From: Daphnia carinata
Lineage: Eukaryota; Arthropoda; Branchiopoda; Diplostraca; Daphniidae
Length of the DNA: 64,000 nucleotides
Direction of reading: 5' to 3'
NCBI RefSeq assembly: GCF_022539665.2
Contig: NC_081337.1
Coordinates: 3,262,679 to 3,326,678, forward strand
A model generated the notes under the pieces. The model saw only the letters and a list, made by a program, of their open reading frames with translations, had not been told where the DNA came from and did no database searches. Each line of letters begins with the position of its first letter. Positions within the stretch are counted from its first letter, which is position 1. Of the stretch, positions 12,529-23,826 are shown one piece after another. The position numbers and the translations under genes were made by a program.

Positions 12529-13746
12529 TTAATTTTTTTTGGCAGCCTTCTTACGAGATACGTAAGCTTGGAAACCCTTATCCGTGCCGTTTAGCCAATC
12601 TAGGAAATAGGAGTGGCTGAAACATGCATTATTCATGATGTGGTGATAGTCGTGATGATCCGAAAACGGTAGCCATGGGAACTTGTAACCTGTGTGTTCG
12701 TTAACGCTTCTCAGGTGAACGAATGCGTACCAGAACCACAGGAGGGCCATGTGAGGATTAACAACCAGCGGACCCTGTTAAAAGATCTGTTAAATGAGCC
12801 CACTCTTACCTGAATGTCTCATTTGCATACCAAAGCTGCTGCACTCAACAGTAAAAAATATTCGATTGGAGTACTGTACATTGAAGATATGGCAACAGGT
12901 GCACGCCATTCGTGATGTTTTTTGTGGACCGTAATGTATAACTTTGGATGATGGATCAGCCTGTGGGACAACAATAATTTAGCTGATGGACATAATCGAC
13001 TTTTAAACGGTATGCAACAACCTGTGCACGTAGTACACTCCAACTTCTTCGCAAATGAACAAAATGGTAAAATGCAATAATGTTTGCCCGATAGATGGTA
13101 GTCCGTGAATAATCGGTGTCGTGTTGGTCACCTTTTTAAAGTAATAGCTGGCGATGGTGAGTGGAAACGAAATGGCCCATTGATTGATCAAGACGACCTT
13201 AACAGTCTGGACAAGCGAAAAGGTAACATAGAAAATGATAACATTTATTTTTCCTTTAATAGAATACCTCTAGTAATTTATTCAAATCCACTGGTTCGTT
13301 CGTACCCGGTTGCAGTTTATATTTGCGAAACCATTTGGGCCAGTTGTAGTAGTCCACGATTACGAAAAAAATACCAACAGTCCAAAATGGAATTTGGACA
13401 GATAAGGTAATACCTGATTCAGATTTTGTTGTTGATCAATCGATCGATCGAGGAAGAATGCGGGTCAAAGTCAGGTACTTACCCCAAACGTACAGATTAT
13501 AGTCATCCTCACCAACCAACTGAAGAAATGCTTCCCACAGAGATTCCAACATGGAGACAGAAACGCCCTTGAGTTCTCGTAGATGTCTAATGCACAACAC
13601 CACAATGCAAATCAAGTTTTAAAAAAACAAATGGTAAAACATATTTTTTACGTTGTTAAGATGTGACCATAGAAGATCGGTATAAGTAGCAAAGTAGTGA
13701 CCAACAACAACAAGTTTTGGCCCAATGCTGGCTGTTTCAGCTCCAT
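12529..13746 (-). CDS. Fatty acid hydroxylase domain protein, FAXDC2-like
   Basis: Member of the diiron fatty acid hydroxylase/sterol desaturase superfamily, which oxidises lipid C-H bonds in the ER membrane. Six minus-strand exons (13652-13746, 13483-13586, 13268-13413, 13022-13206, 12831-12960, 12529-12774) give 301 residues. The histidine boxes are complete: HRLIHH, then HKKHHEW, then HDYHH. They are separated by hydrophobic helices as in the family, and VHRLIHHPKLYITVHKKHHE is close to vertebrate FAXDC2. The start at 13746 gives an N-terminal hydrophobic segment (LLLLVTTLLLIPIFYG). Note that reading straight through the intron at 12961-13021 gives a false HRLLH before a stop; the spliced form is preferred because it restores the second box. 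The start lies 317 bases from the divergent SDR-B start. Confidence 0.9.
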
Positions 13747-14063
13747 GGTGACAGTCTCTGAACTGTTGAGTTTTTGCAGAATATTTTTCTATTTGTGAAC
13801 AAGTTGCTGGGTAGGACACTGCGTAATATCGACGACCTTGCTGCCAGCGTGAGGGCACAATAAATCTTCCACAACATTCATATCCTTTTTTCGGATGAGA
13901 AGATGACGGCAATGTATTTTTTTACGATCAATATAATTTATACAGCTGGAAACGCCAAAGGGAGAGAGAGGGGGTTTCTTCCAAAGTGTTAGTACTGTAA
14001 AACGAACAGAAAACCTTGAAACGCCATTGCGAACGCGTTTAGTCAAGAGGCCATTCTTGGAAG
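13747..14063. promoter_or_regulatory. Divergent promoter region, FAXDC2-like / SDR-B
   Basis: 317 bases separate the two start codons on opposite strands, so both promoters and 5' UTRs must lie here or overlap the genes. A purine-rich gggagagagaggggg-like tract lies near 13960. No TATA box is evident. Confidence 0.5.
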
Positions 14064-15703
14064 ATGTTGACTTTCGTTTTGTCGTTACCAGTAGCGGTTC
14101 AGATTGGATTACTAATTCTATCACTAGCTGGAGCTCTGAAAATTTATCTTGAGCTGACCAAAGGTGTTTGCAAAAGCAATGTTCAACTGACAGGTAAAAC
14201 GGTCATTATCACTGGAGCTAACACAGGTATCGGCAAAGAAACGGCCATCGATTTGGCAAAGAGAGGAGCTCGAATCATCTTGGCTTGCCGAGACACTAAG
14301 AAAGGCGCCGCTGCTAAAGGTACGAAAATTGAATTTGCATAACGATGTGAAACATGATTCTATTCTTAAATTGTCCATTGGTAGATGATATTGTTAGACA
14401 TTCAGGCAACGATAACGTGATTGTACGTTACCTTGATTTGGCATCTCTTCCATCTGTTCGTAACTTCGCTACCCTAATTCTGAAGAGCGAAGAACGGCTC
14501 GATATCCTCATCAATAACGCAGGTTGTATCATCCTCGAAAAGAGATTGACAGCAGATGGATTAGAATCTCAAATGCAGGCTAACCACTTTGGCCATTTCT
14601 TGTTGACCAATCTCTTGCTAGGTACTTTTCAAATGTCGGTAAAATTATTAACTAATCTTTAGGTAATATTCATCAATTTTCTTTTTCTACGTCTAACTTG
14701 TTCCAGAACTCATGATAAAATCAGCCCCCTCTCGTATTATCAACGTTTCTTCGAATATCTACAGATGGGTGAAGACTTTAGATTTGAAGAATTTAAATTC
14801 TGAATTGTCTTACAATAACAACAGTTTATACCATGGAGTGTAAATACCTTCGTTTTAAGATGAAGCGTAGATGTTGAAATGATGTTGTTTTTCTTTTTTC
14901 ACAGGTACTACACTTCCAAGTTGTGTCAGATTTTATGCACCCGACACCTGGCGCCTCTTGTTTATAGTACCGGTAATTATAATAAAAGTGTTCTAAATAA
15001 TTCATGCCTGTATCATTACCAGTTGGCATTGACTACGCTTTTAAACCTGTGCGCTAATTCGGTTTCTAAATATCAATTAAAATAAAAAAATTTCCAATTC
15101 CAAAATAATAATTTTGCACGCACAACTCTTTGCACGCATCCGGGAATTAATAGGCGTGACGGTGAACAGCGTTTGTCCAGGAGTTGTCCACACGGAAATA
15201 TATCGCACCACATCTTCGTGTAATTATTTTTACTGTTGTCTGTAAATTTTAATTTGTTTTTAATTTTCTTATCGTTGAAATCGTGTAGGGTTTCAAATGT
15301 TAACGTCTTTTTTACTTCCTATTTTCGTCAAGGTATGCATTTAAATATTTTTTTATTTATTTCTTAACTCGATGATGATGTAGATTGCATTGTATGTAGA
15401 GGGCAGAGTGGCATGGTGCTTGTTTAAAATCTTTCTAATTTTAGACGCCCAAGGAAGGAGCGCAGACTAGCATTTACGTGGCTGTGGCTGACGAAGTCTC
15501 TGACGTCACTGGAGAATTTTACCGCGATTGCAAGGCAAGATGCTTTAGATATTCCGCAGACAGTTTCTAATAGTTACGTTCTTTATGCATCTTCGTAGAT
15601 TGCAAAACTCACCCGATTGGCCAGCGATGTTGGTCTGGCCAAAAAAGTCTGGGAATTGAGTGAAACCTTCGTCAGTTTGAAACCAGAAGAACGACATTAC
15701 TAA
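14064..15703 (+). CDS. Retinol dehydrogenase 11-14-like short-chain dehydrogenase (SDR-B)
   Basis: Second member of the SDR pair, 332 residues from eight exons: 14064-14319, 14385-14621, 14707-14839, 14905-14972, 15154-15219, 15289-15332, 15445-15534, 15599-15703. Motifs are as in SDR-A: N-terminal membrane anchor, [24 protein letters not shown], with the C-terminal LKPEERHY shared. Exon 7 ends in aag/gcaaga, so its intron uses a GC-AG pair; the SDR-A equivalent uses GT. The proteins differ most around the substrate-loop region ([13 protein letters not shown] against [13 protein letters not shown]), suggesting different substrates. Enzyme class is secure; the exact reaction is not. Confidence 0.92.
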
Positions 15704-15848
15704 AGGAGAGATTTAAAGCGATGATTGATATGGAAAATGATTGTGAATGTGTGGTTACATACAAACAAGTGTATTGCAATGTTTTCCCAAAAACTTGAAG
15801 GTGCGCTAAAATATAGAAAGTATTGAACAGATGAAGGAAAATGTGAAT

Positions 15849-15921
15849 GGCTCGTAAGAGGATCGAACTCATGACCTCCGCGTTATTAGCACGGCGCTCT
15901 AACCAACTGAGCTAACAAGCC
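15849..15921 (-). tRNA. tRNA-Ile (anticodon AAU)
   Basis: On the minus strand a 73-base cloverleaf can be drawn: acceptor ggcttgt/acgagcc (one G-T pair), D arm with gctcagttggttagagc, anticodon stem ccgtg/cgcgg with loop ctaataa giving AAT, and a T loop ttcgatc. The A and B boxes for Pol III fit. The T stem (atgag/ctctt) has one mismatch at its second pair. A short A-rich flank surrounds the gene. Confidence 0.9.
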
Positions 15922-17055
15922 TTGTATGCTACCGCGTAGTTATACGTACATATACAAGCTATTTTAATTTTCAAAAAACAACTAATTAACGCTAAGTTTC
16001 AAAAAGCAAAATAACTTTGGTGAGTATTCATACTGTGCCCACGAACCAACTGCATATTGAAAATCAATAGGGTTACAGGACTATCGTCTATAGCAGTAAA
16101 ATATTCTGAAAAACCAACGCTGCAGTGGCAATACTCCTCCTTTACCTGAAACTCGAATTTCATTAACGCTTATATGCACGTGCAAAATAACGCCCCTTTA
16201 TTATCTTAAAAGGGTGCAGGCGAGGTAAAAACAAAAATTATCGATCTTTTCCTTTCTTAAATTACCAAAGGGAAGGGTACGTCAAGGTAACATTTCGTGC
16301 TCTCCCCCCTTCCCGACCTTTCTTGCCTCTCTTCGCATTCTACATATTTCAGTTGTTTCTTACCCGTCTTTAAAGAATGTAGTCCCGATCTTGTGCTTAT
16401 CTTTTTGCAATCACATTTTTTCGCTCATCATTGGTCAACACTTTCAAACAAACAATAAAGGAAAAGATGTCAATCGTTGCGGTCCGTGGATCTGGTTACC
16501 GTCAGTTGCGTGGCTTCTCCTTATCGTCGAAACAGATGTGTATTCGGCAACAAGGCAAGTGAGGGCGTTTTCTTTTTTTCAACGTCAACAGCAGTCTTAC
16601 CCAATTGCAAAGATAAACCATAAGCCACCGTATAACAAAAACAACATTGACCTGCAAAGTTCAACAAAACTAAACAAGGGTAACTAAAGAATCCATGTAA
16701 ATTTTGTTATTTGTTTTGCTATTACAGAACGGTTGTGTGTTTGTGTTTTGGGAGTTTCCAGACTCGTGTTACGCGTCACAAGAAGTAAGAAACCAAGTTG
16801 CTACAGGATGTAAGGAAAGATTACCGGGATCGTCAATCAAACGCTGTTTGACATGTGGATCAATCGTTATCTCTTGTAACGAAGCAAAAACAACTCGTGG
16901 CCATGGTGTGCGCTAGATAAAAAACAAAACTTTAATTCCTCATTCACACAATTGATTTGGTGGTAGAATGTTATTTGTTTTCGCCCCACATTCGCTAGTC
17001 GGGCAGTAAAAGATTCTCATCGGAATCCCGCACTTGACCGGGCAAACGATCCGCC
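15922..17055. other. Intergenic with a possible small spliced gene (16391-16916)
   Basis: Two consecutive open frames may form a small gene. The frame at about 16440-16558 encodes a hydrophobic stretch (WLPSVAWLLLIVETDVYSA) resembling a signal peptide. A donor caa/gtgagg would join it in frame to 16729-16916, a 62-residue Cys-containing segment (ATGCKERLPGSSIKRCLTCG). No in-frame ATG is visible before the first part, so the start is unsolved. It could equally be 5' UTR of the SLC26 gene. The rest holds nothing I can support. Confidence 0.25.
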
Positions 17056-19737
17056 ATGGAAAAGACAATGGATAAAATAGGTGATTTCTTTGTGCACAAA
17101 TTTCTACGTTCATTTGTTTGATTGAATTTTTGTTCTCAGATGGTGATGGATGTTCAGACGAGTCACCTCAAACTTCCGTCACTGTCATTCGTTTAAAACC
17201 GAAACACGATGGTGGAGACGGTTCGCCACCGCAACCCTGGTGGAAGAAGCGGAAGGAGCGCATCCTTCGCAAGAAAACGCTCTACTCACGCTTCCCTATC
17301 TTGAAATGGCTGCCTCTCTACTCTGTCCAGGATTTCGTGGCCGATCTAGTGGCCGGCATCACCATCGGAGTGACGGTCATCCCGCAAGGATTGGCTTACG
17401 CAACCGTGGCTGGCCTCCCACCTCAGGTAATTTAAAATCACTGATTATTTTCGATGTTTGACAGTTAATTTAATTCTGTTTATGTTTAAGTATGGATTGT
17501 ATGCTGCTTATATGGGATGCCTCGCTTACGCATTGCTAGGCAGCACGCACGCAATTACTATCGGCCCCACGGCTCTTATGGCTCTCGTGACATACGATTC
17601 CGGAGCCACGCAAATGGGTCCCGAGGCTGCAATCCTCTTAGCTTTCATAACGGGCTGTATTATTCTTCTTTTTGGATTACTTAATTTCGGTATGTAACGA
17701 TAATATCAATCGTTTTTATCGTGAAATTAATCTTTGGTCATTTGTATAATTTAATACAGGCTTCTTAATTGATTTTATCGCCGCTCCGGTCGTAGCTGGT
17801 TTTACTAGTGCAGCGGCTTTTACCATTGCAACGACGCAGATCGAGTCTCTTCTCGGACTAAAATTTGACGACGAGGGTTTCCTACACACCTGGATTGCTG
17901 TATTTGAACACATAGAAGAAACCAAAAAATGGGACGCCGTTCTCGGCTTCTCTTCCATCGCGGTTTTGCTTCTCCTTCGGGTAAAACTCTAATCGTTGAC
18001 TCAATTTCAAATTATTTCTGAGACGTATGGTTTTTTAGATATTCGATCAAATTAAATTGGGCAAAGAAGGAGAGATGAGTCGTTGGCAAAGGTGGTTCAA
18101 TTCCGGCTTTTGGTTGATTTCGGTCTCTCGCAATGCCATCGTTATTATCGTTGGGTCGTTAATAGCTTACGCATTAACAGAGCCTGAAAATGCCAGCTAC
18201 CCATTCACTCTTACCGGTATAAACTGTGCCTCGTCTTTTAGAATGAAACATTTGAAATCGTAATTAAAATGCCAATTTAATCAGGTAACATTCCGGGAGG
18301 ATTTCCGCCGTTCAAATTACCCGCCTTCTCCTTCCAGAACGGCGATGAATCCTACACGTTTGTGGAGATATGCAAAAATCTGGGCTCTTCCCTCTACGTT
18401 GCTCCGCTTGTTGCTGTTCTTGAATCCATCGCCATCGCTAAAGCATTTTGTATTGTTTTTCAAAAAGACATTGAAGTAGTGACTTTTAATTAACATTCAA
18501 ATGATGGAAAAGCTAAAGGGAAACGAGTGGATGCCAGTCAGGAAATGATTGCGATTGGCACGAGTAACATTTTGGGCTCTTTCGCATCGTCTTTTCCCGT
18601 CACCGGTTCTTTTTCACGGACATCCGTCAATGCCGCAAGTGGCGTGAGGACACCTTTCGGCGGATTATACACCGGTTGAAACTTGCATCTTTAAATTGGT
18701 TTTTATATTATTAAAATTGATTTTTTTAGCTGCTCTCGTCATTTTGGCCATCACTGTTTTAACACCATACTTTTTCTTCATTCCGAAAAGTTGCTTAGCA
18801 GCCGTTATAATCTGTGCTGTCATTTTTATGGTAGAAGTCCACATGGTAAAAATGGTTTGGAGATCAAAAAGTAATTAATCTAGAAGATGTATGTTCGCGT
18901 TGCTTAATCTCATCAAATGTGTATTTAAATTATAGGGATTGATTTGATTCCATTTGGAATTACGTTCGTCTTTTGTCTTTTCGTAGGGCTTGAACAAGGC
19001 ATTTTAATCGGCACGGCCGTTAATTTAGGAATGTTACTGTACAGCACTGCTCGACCGCGTATTCGAATCCACAAAATTCAGGTATCATTTACATAAGCTT
19101 TTTAATATTCAAATGTATGCAAATTTTTTTATTTGGATGGCAGACTCCGAGGGTAGAATATCTTCTGATCACACCCGATCGAAGTTTAGTCTTTACCGCT
19201 ATGGAATATTTCATGTCCAGCGTTCGGAAGGCCTCGGCTCTTTATCCCGGTATCATCGTTGTCATGGATATGAGCCACGTCTCTTCAGCAGATTTCACAA
19301 CTGCTTACGTAATCCTTTTTATTTATTTATGTTATCCTTTAAGGATTTTGGCTAACGTGATAAACGCAGGGATTCGAGAATATGATCAAAAATCTTCATA
19401 AACACCACCACAAGCTCGTCCTGACTAAAACGAAGCCGGACGTGTTAAGCATTTTGTCACGGATGGGTTGTGATTTACACGTTCACGTTGACGGCACCGA
19501 CCTGGAACTTTTATTGAGAGGTAATCAATCGTGAAAGACTTTACAGTTGTCCTTACTTGCTCTCGGATATTTTTAAAATGTCGATTTGTCTGACCAGATG
19601 TCGCAATGTCGACCTCAACGCCTGTGAGGTTATCCGTCGCATCGTCTTCATCTTCATCGTCTTCTTCGAGCGGCGGACAGAGTTCTCAGGTTGAAGAGAC
19701 ATCGGTCAATGTTTCAATTGATCCAGATTTGGAATAG
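17056..19737 (+). CDS. SLC26 family sulfate/anion transporter (SLC26A11-like)
   Basis: Anion transporter of the SulP/SLC26 family in the plasma or an internal membrane. Twelve exons: 17056-17080, 17140-17426, 17491-17689, 17760-17980, 18039-18216, 18285-18449, 18513-18674, 18730-18870, 18936-19081, 19144-19308, 19370-19520, 19598-19737, giving 659 residues. The sulfate-transporter signature region reads ITIGVTVIPQGLAYATVAGL, followed by PPQYGLYAAYMGCLAYALLG. Later come PVTGSFSRTSVNAASGV and many membrane helices. The C terminus is a STAS domain (about residues 530-640) with IIVVMDMSHVSSAD. The tail ends in a run of nine serines. Exon 1 is tiny (25 bases) with ATG in good context (gccatgg). 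Comparison from memory favours the sodium-independent SLC26A11 branch; the ion is not proven. Confidence 0.92.
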
Positions 19738-20664
19738 TAAAACTACGTGCAAAGCGGGATTGTTTTATAGTCTTTCGTCGATGCGTCCTACGTTTTGGAG
19801 CCCAGTGGTAATTATGGAACAGTAATTAGATAATATGAATTCACGGGAATTTGTTCCCGAAATTTGATTTTCTCCTATGGATAACAAACTGACTTGTACT
19901 GTGTATAAGAATTGGTGCCAGTAACTATCACTGAGAAATCAGCCAGCAGCCGCAATAGATTGCTTAATTAATTCATCCAGTTTCTTATTACTGTTTGACT
20001 GAAAGATGTGATCTAGATGAATTATTTTTAATTTATGATATTATGACGTTGGATGCACGGTTCCCTGTCGTTCAGTTGTATCGCTAGGATCAGCACAGAG
20101 TTAGTGTTTCTAAATTCCAATGGTGCAAACGAAGTGTACGTGTTGCACCACAGAACGTAAAACAGTGTTACCCCGAGGATGATCAGTCGTGTCAACGTTC
20201 TCAAGTGTTTCAACCAGCAGTGAATGGCTCCATTTAAAAACCGATTATCTACAACGTGGGAAGTAACGGACATTTTGGCAGTAGAACGCAAGTCAATTTG
20301 AACTCATCCTCCGAATCGTACGGTTCTTGAACCTTGAACGAAAATGAAGTTGGTACAGTCAAGGTGAACGGGGTGGAGCTTGAAGAACGCTGTGGGATGT
20401 GACGTAAGTAACTACGTGATCGTTCATTTCTCTAGGGGAGTCCCACTGCCATCGCAAGTGGATACAAACACACTGGGGGCCCTGTCGGATGCACATTACA
20501 AAAAAGTACTGTCAGGCCATCGGCCCTGTGAAGAGAGTTTTTTATTATTTGTGTTCCTTATTATCGTTTTCTTTACGTACTAAAGTTAATCGTAAGCTGA
20601 TAAAAGAATACCGTCTGCCACACAGGAATTTTTGTTTGGTAATTTTTAATCGTCTTTCTAAACA
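19738..20664. other. Intergenic between SLC26 and the ABCH fragment
   Basis: Holds the SLC26 3' UTR and, on the minus strand, one candidate small membrane-protein ORF listed separately. Open frames at 20380-20583 look random. Confidence 0.5.
20028..20273 (-). CDS. Possible small single-pass membrane protein (81 aa)
   Basis: An ATG at 20273 in good context (gccaaaatgt) opens 81 codons. The product has one clear hydrophobic segment, LTRLIILGVTLFYVLW, at about residues 32-47, preceded by basic residues (type II orientation likely). I do not recognise the family. It lies in a gap between two plus-strand genes and does not overlap an exon. The open length is only modestly longer than chance. Confidence 0.3.
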   Translation of the reverse strand: MSVTSHVVDNRFLNGAIHCWLKHLRTLTRLIILGVTLFYVLWCNTYTSFAPLEFRNTNSVLILAIQLNDREPCIQRHNIIN

Positions 20665-22231
20665 ATGACGAGAGACGGTAAAAATGAGGCAGCGTTCGTC
20701 ATCTCGAATCAAGTTGACGGTGAATGGAATAAAGACAGCTGTACTTCTGATGGCGTAATCGTCCGCAACGCAAGTAAAATTTATGGCGTCGGAAATAGCC
20801 GCTGCGCAATTCTGGAAACATTGAACATGACCGTTAAAAAGGGAACGATGTAAGACGAGACACTTTACGATTGTTTTTATGCATTTCCACTTGTTTTGAA
20901 TTGTACTATTCCAAATTTGGTATGCAAATTGACGATCTCTTGCTGACTAATCCTTTGACAGATACGGATTATTAGGGGCCAGTGGCTGTGGCAAGACGAC
21001 CCTTTTAAGTGGTATTGTTGGCCGTCGCAGATTAAATAGCGGAGACATACTCGTCTTCGGACACGAGCCCGGCTCCGAGGAGAGCGGAATACCTGGTCCG
21101 CGGGTCGGCTACATGCCTCAAGATCTGGCCCTGCACGCCTATTTTACCATTAAAGAGACGTTGCATTACTTCGGTCGAATCTACAATTTTAAAGCAGATT
21201 TCGTCGATACCCAACTGGAATTTTTATCCAAGTTGTTGGACCTTCCGCCGGGCGATCGTTACGTCAGAACGCTGAGCGGCGGCCAGCAGCGAAGAGTTTC
21301 CTTTGCTGTCGCCTTGTTTCACGAACCGGAATTGTTAATTTTGGACGAACCGACTGTTGGCGTTGATCCTTTACTAAGACAAAGGTAATTTTTACTATGT
21401 GCCTGAAGCAATTATTTTCACCTTCAGTGTCGAAGAGGGAAGGGCCCGCAAAAAATCATTCTAAGGAGATTGGCATTGTTTGTTACGTACCGAGCTGCCA
21501 CGTGTGGATGAAACCTGTTTTCTTACCCAGCCTCCTTTCAATTGTCCAAAGATCGATGGGTGAAGTCTAGTCTGAATCAGTCACAAAGGAGAGGGAGATA
21601 AATGTTCAACTCTGTGTTACAGGTGACCAGCGTGATATGTTAATTAGTGTGCAAGTTCTGATGTTTGCGTTTTTCATTCTTTCTGTGAAATGGTCTCACA
21701 TTGCCAAAGAATAGTGTCTTTATTTTCAATCACAACAGCATATGGGATCATCTTGTCCGTCTGAGCACTGATCATGGAACAATGGTCATCGTTACGACCC
21801 GCTACATCGAAGAAGCTCGTCAGGCCAACACGGTAAGACCAAAAATATTCTATTTAACTACATCTCTTTTTCTTTTTTAATGTTTGACACGCTAAAAAGA
21901 TGCCATCACGTAATTAACTTTAAGGTTTCCGTTTGTTTAGATTGGAATGATGCGTTCAGGTCGTTTGCTAGCGGAGAATAGTCCCGAAAATCTCCTACGC
22001 AGTTATGGGCTTTGCTCATTGGAAGATGTGTTCCTTCAGCTATGCATGAAAGACTTCAGTAAACCACACACTGAAATCAGTAACAATAGCGAAGATGTCG
22101 GTGGGGTATCGTTTGAAGTTCAACCACTTTCGGGTTGCATTGACAACGTTGGGTTTGAACCCAGCACCAGTCAATTGGATATCTCTGGAACACCTATTCC
22201 CCGTCTACGCAACAAGATTGCCGGCACTTGA
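20665..22231 (+). CDS. ABC transporter subfamily H-like, nucleotide-binding half only
   Basis: Four exons (20665-20849, 20962-21384, 21739-21832, 21941-22231) encode 330 residues. This is the ATP-binding domain of an arthropod ABCH protein (often labelled ABCG20/23). Walker A is GASGCGKTT, the Q loop is GYMPQ, the signature is [15 protein letters not shown], and Walker B/D loop is [16 protein letters not shown]. Family members keep His in TTHYIEEA; here the codon is cgc and reads TTRYIEEA, so the switch (H-loop) histidine is Arg. After a short tail translation stops at 22231, and no six-helix membrane domain follows. Full ABCH half-transporters are usually about 700-800 residues. Either the gene was truncated when the repeat region to the right arrived, or it encodes a soluble, probably inactive ATPase. 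Confidence 0.85.
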
Positions 22232-22643
22232 TTAAGTGATTTGTTTTCCCGTCAAACGAGCCGTTTTTTAAATACACGGACATAATGTGCAGTTGGCGCA
22301 TCAACTTCAGGCTATGTTATGGTTTTTTACGTTTGTTTGAAAAAATATAAGTCTGTTGAAAAAATAAACTTAATTTTCACGCTTTTCATTCAATTCCCGA
22401 TCGAAATGATGTATTTTAAGCTAACTTTTAAATTTAGCAATAACCGAAAATAAGCCCGACAAAATAAGCCCCAAAAAATAAGCCCGGCCTTGTGTTTTTG
22501 ATGTTTTATTAAAAAACTATAAGTCCCATTGAAAATAAATCTGATTTTCGTGATCAGCATTCCATTCTGCATGGAAATCATATATTTTAAATAAAATTTG
22601 AGATTTGTCCAAAAATGAAAAAGTGGTAAGGCTCCTATGGCAG
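22232..22643. repeat. A/T-rich direct repeat flanking the palindrome, left copy
   Basis: From about 22240 to 22490 the sequence (cccgtcaaacgagccg... to aagcccgacaaaataagccc) recurs in the same orientation at about 27667-27910, with scattered differences. A second, more diverged partial copy follows at about 22510-22620 (ataagtcccattgaaaataaat against ataagtctgttgaaaaaataaac). So this is a tandemly repeated unit flanking the inverted repeat. Confidence 0.85.
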
Positions 22644-22843
22644 ATGGCAATCCGTTTTACATAAAAAAAAAAAAAATGTCGGAAAAAAAAAAAATCGCAC
22701 TTTTTTCTTTTCTGGACACGTAGCCATCTACCGCTCAGACTTATTATTACTGGCGTAGGCAATTTCAGTCCATTGGATGCCATTCGCAGTTAGTTCAGTA
22801 GCGTGGATGGAGAATAACGCGTGGCTGGAGGAACAATTGAAAA

Positions 22844-23441
22844 ATGGATAAGATAATACAACAAAAGGATGGTAAGTATAAACATTATTATATTTGTTTT
22901 GAATTATTAATTATTGTTTATTAGATCAAATTATGGACCTGCAGGCTCAATTATTGCAACAGCACAAAATATTAGATAACAGCAAAGCTAAGGATGGTAA
23001 GGCCTAATACATAATGATTCTATTTATTTGCTTTTATTCATTTGTGTTTTGTAGCTCAAAGTTTGAGTCTACAAGCTCAGCTAGGGGAAAAGAACACATT
23101 GGAACGGAACAGTTTCCAAACAGTGAAGGAGGTTTTTCCAAACTCAAACCTAACTGAACATGAGGATGAATTGGCATTAGGCGAACACAGTCAGGTACCT
23201 AAACTTTTCAAATAAGAATTCAAAATAAGTATAGAATTTTAACAAACAATTATTTATTGTTTAGTTATTCAGTCTACCACCTGACAGTGTGTTAAATTTA
23301 AATTCTGTTAGTGCTGCACAAAAAGAATTGTTAGTAATAAGCCCATGCAGTGAAGGAAGTGAACAATTGTGGGACCGTATTTGGGCCGAAAATGGGTGTG
23401 GTACGGAAACCAAGATATGGCACAAGTTCAACATGGATTAG
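22844..23441 (+). CDS. Unrecognised 138-aa spliced ORF, left arm
   Basis: Four exons with consensus GT-AG ends (22844-22871, 22925-22996, 23055-23194, 23265-23441) read in frame through 138 codons to tag. The N-terminal third is rich in Gln and Leu with heptad-like spacing (DQIMDLQAQLLQQHKILDNS, then LSLQAQLGEKNTLERNSF), suggesting a coiled coil. The C-terminal part contains EQLWDRIWAENGCG and ends KFNMD. The stop codon coincides with a possible donor (tag/gtactt), so further exons are possible. The family is not recognised. Consistent intron phases (1,1,0) and the exact mirror copy on the right arm are the main support. Confidence 0.5.
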
Positions 23442-23625
23442 GTACTTTTCGGTTTTTGTCTATTGAAAAAGTATTTTTAATGCTATTATTTTGCATTCAC
23501 AGAATTTAATGGGGAATCAAATCAAGTCTGGAAGTGTTACAGGATGGAAGAGTCAGCCTACAGATGAAAAAACACTGAGAGTGCATTACCATTAAGGTAT
23601 GAGGTAAAGTAATAGAGTATGCACA

Positions 23626-23826
23626 TTGTCTAATGAGAAGTACCATCTTGTGTTAATAAATCCAGTACAACAGCAATCCTTTATAGTTCTGTCACAGCTA
23701 GAAACCTCAAATAATTCTGCTTCTCTGTCTAAAGAACAACTTGTCCTTTACGTTCAGAGTGTTGGGGAAACTGGGTACTTAAATGGCCCTAAAGATGTTT
23801 TAATTTTGCTGCCATTGCAGAGATGA
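23626..23826 (+). other. Open frame of 66 codons in the left arm
   Basis: Open from 23608 to 23826, without an ATG near its start; acceptor-like cag or tag sites precede it. It may be a further exon of the 138-aa gene, or chance. An identical mirror copy lies at 26347-26547 (-). No domain is recognised. Confidence 0.3.

Noticed and set aside
12961-13021. In-frame continuation giving HRLLH in the FAXDC2-like gene
   Set aside because: It runs into a stop two codons later. Splicing with gttgtt...ttgtcccacag restores HRLIHH and the following HKKHHEW box, so the HRLLH is an intron coincidence.
13619-14124. Minus-strand open frames of 97 and 111 codons over the SDR-B promoter
   Set aside because: They overlap the FAXDC2-like first exon in another frame and the SDR-B first exon antisense; no domain or splice support.
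22390-22783. Two overlapping minus-strand ORFs of 86 and 88 codons
   Set aside because: They arise from the diverged tandem A/T-rich repeat units and a poly-A tract; content is low-complexity.
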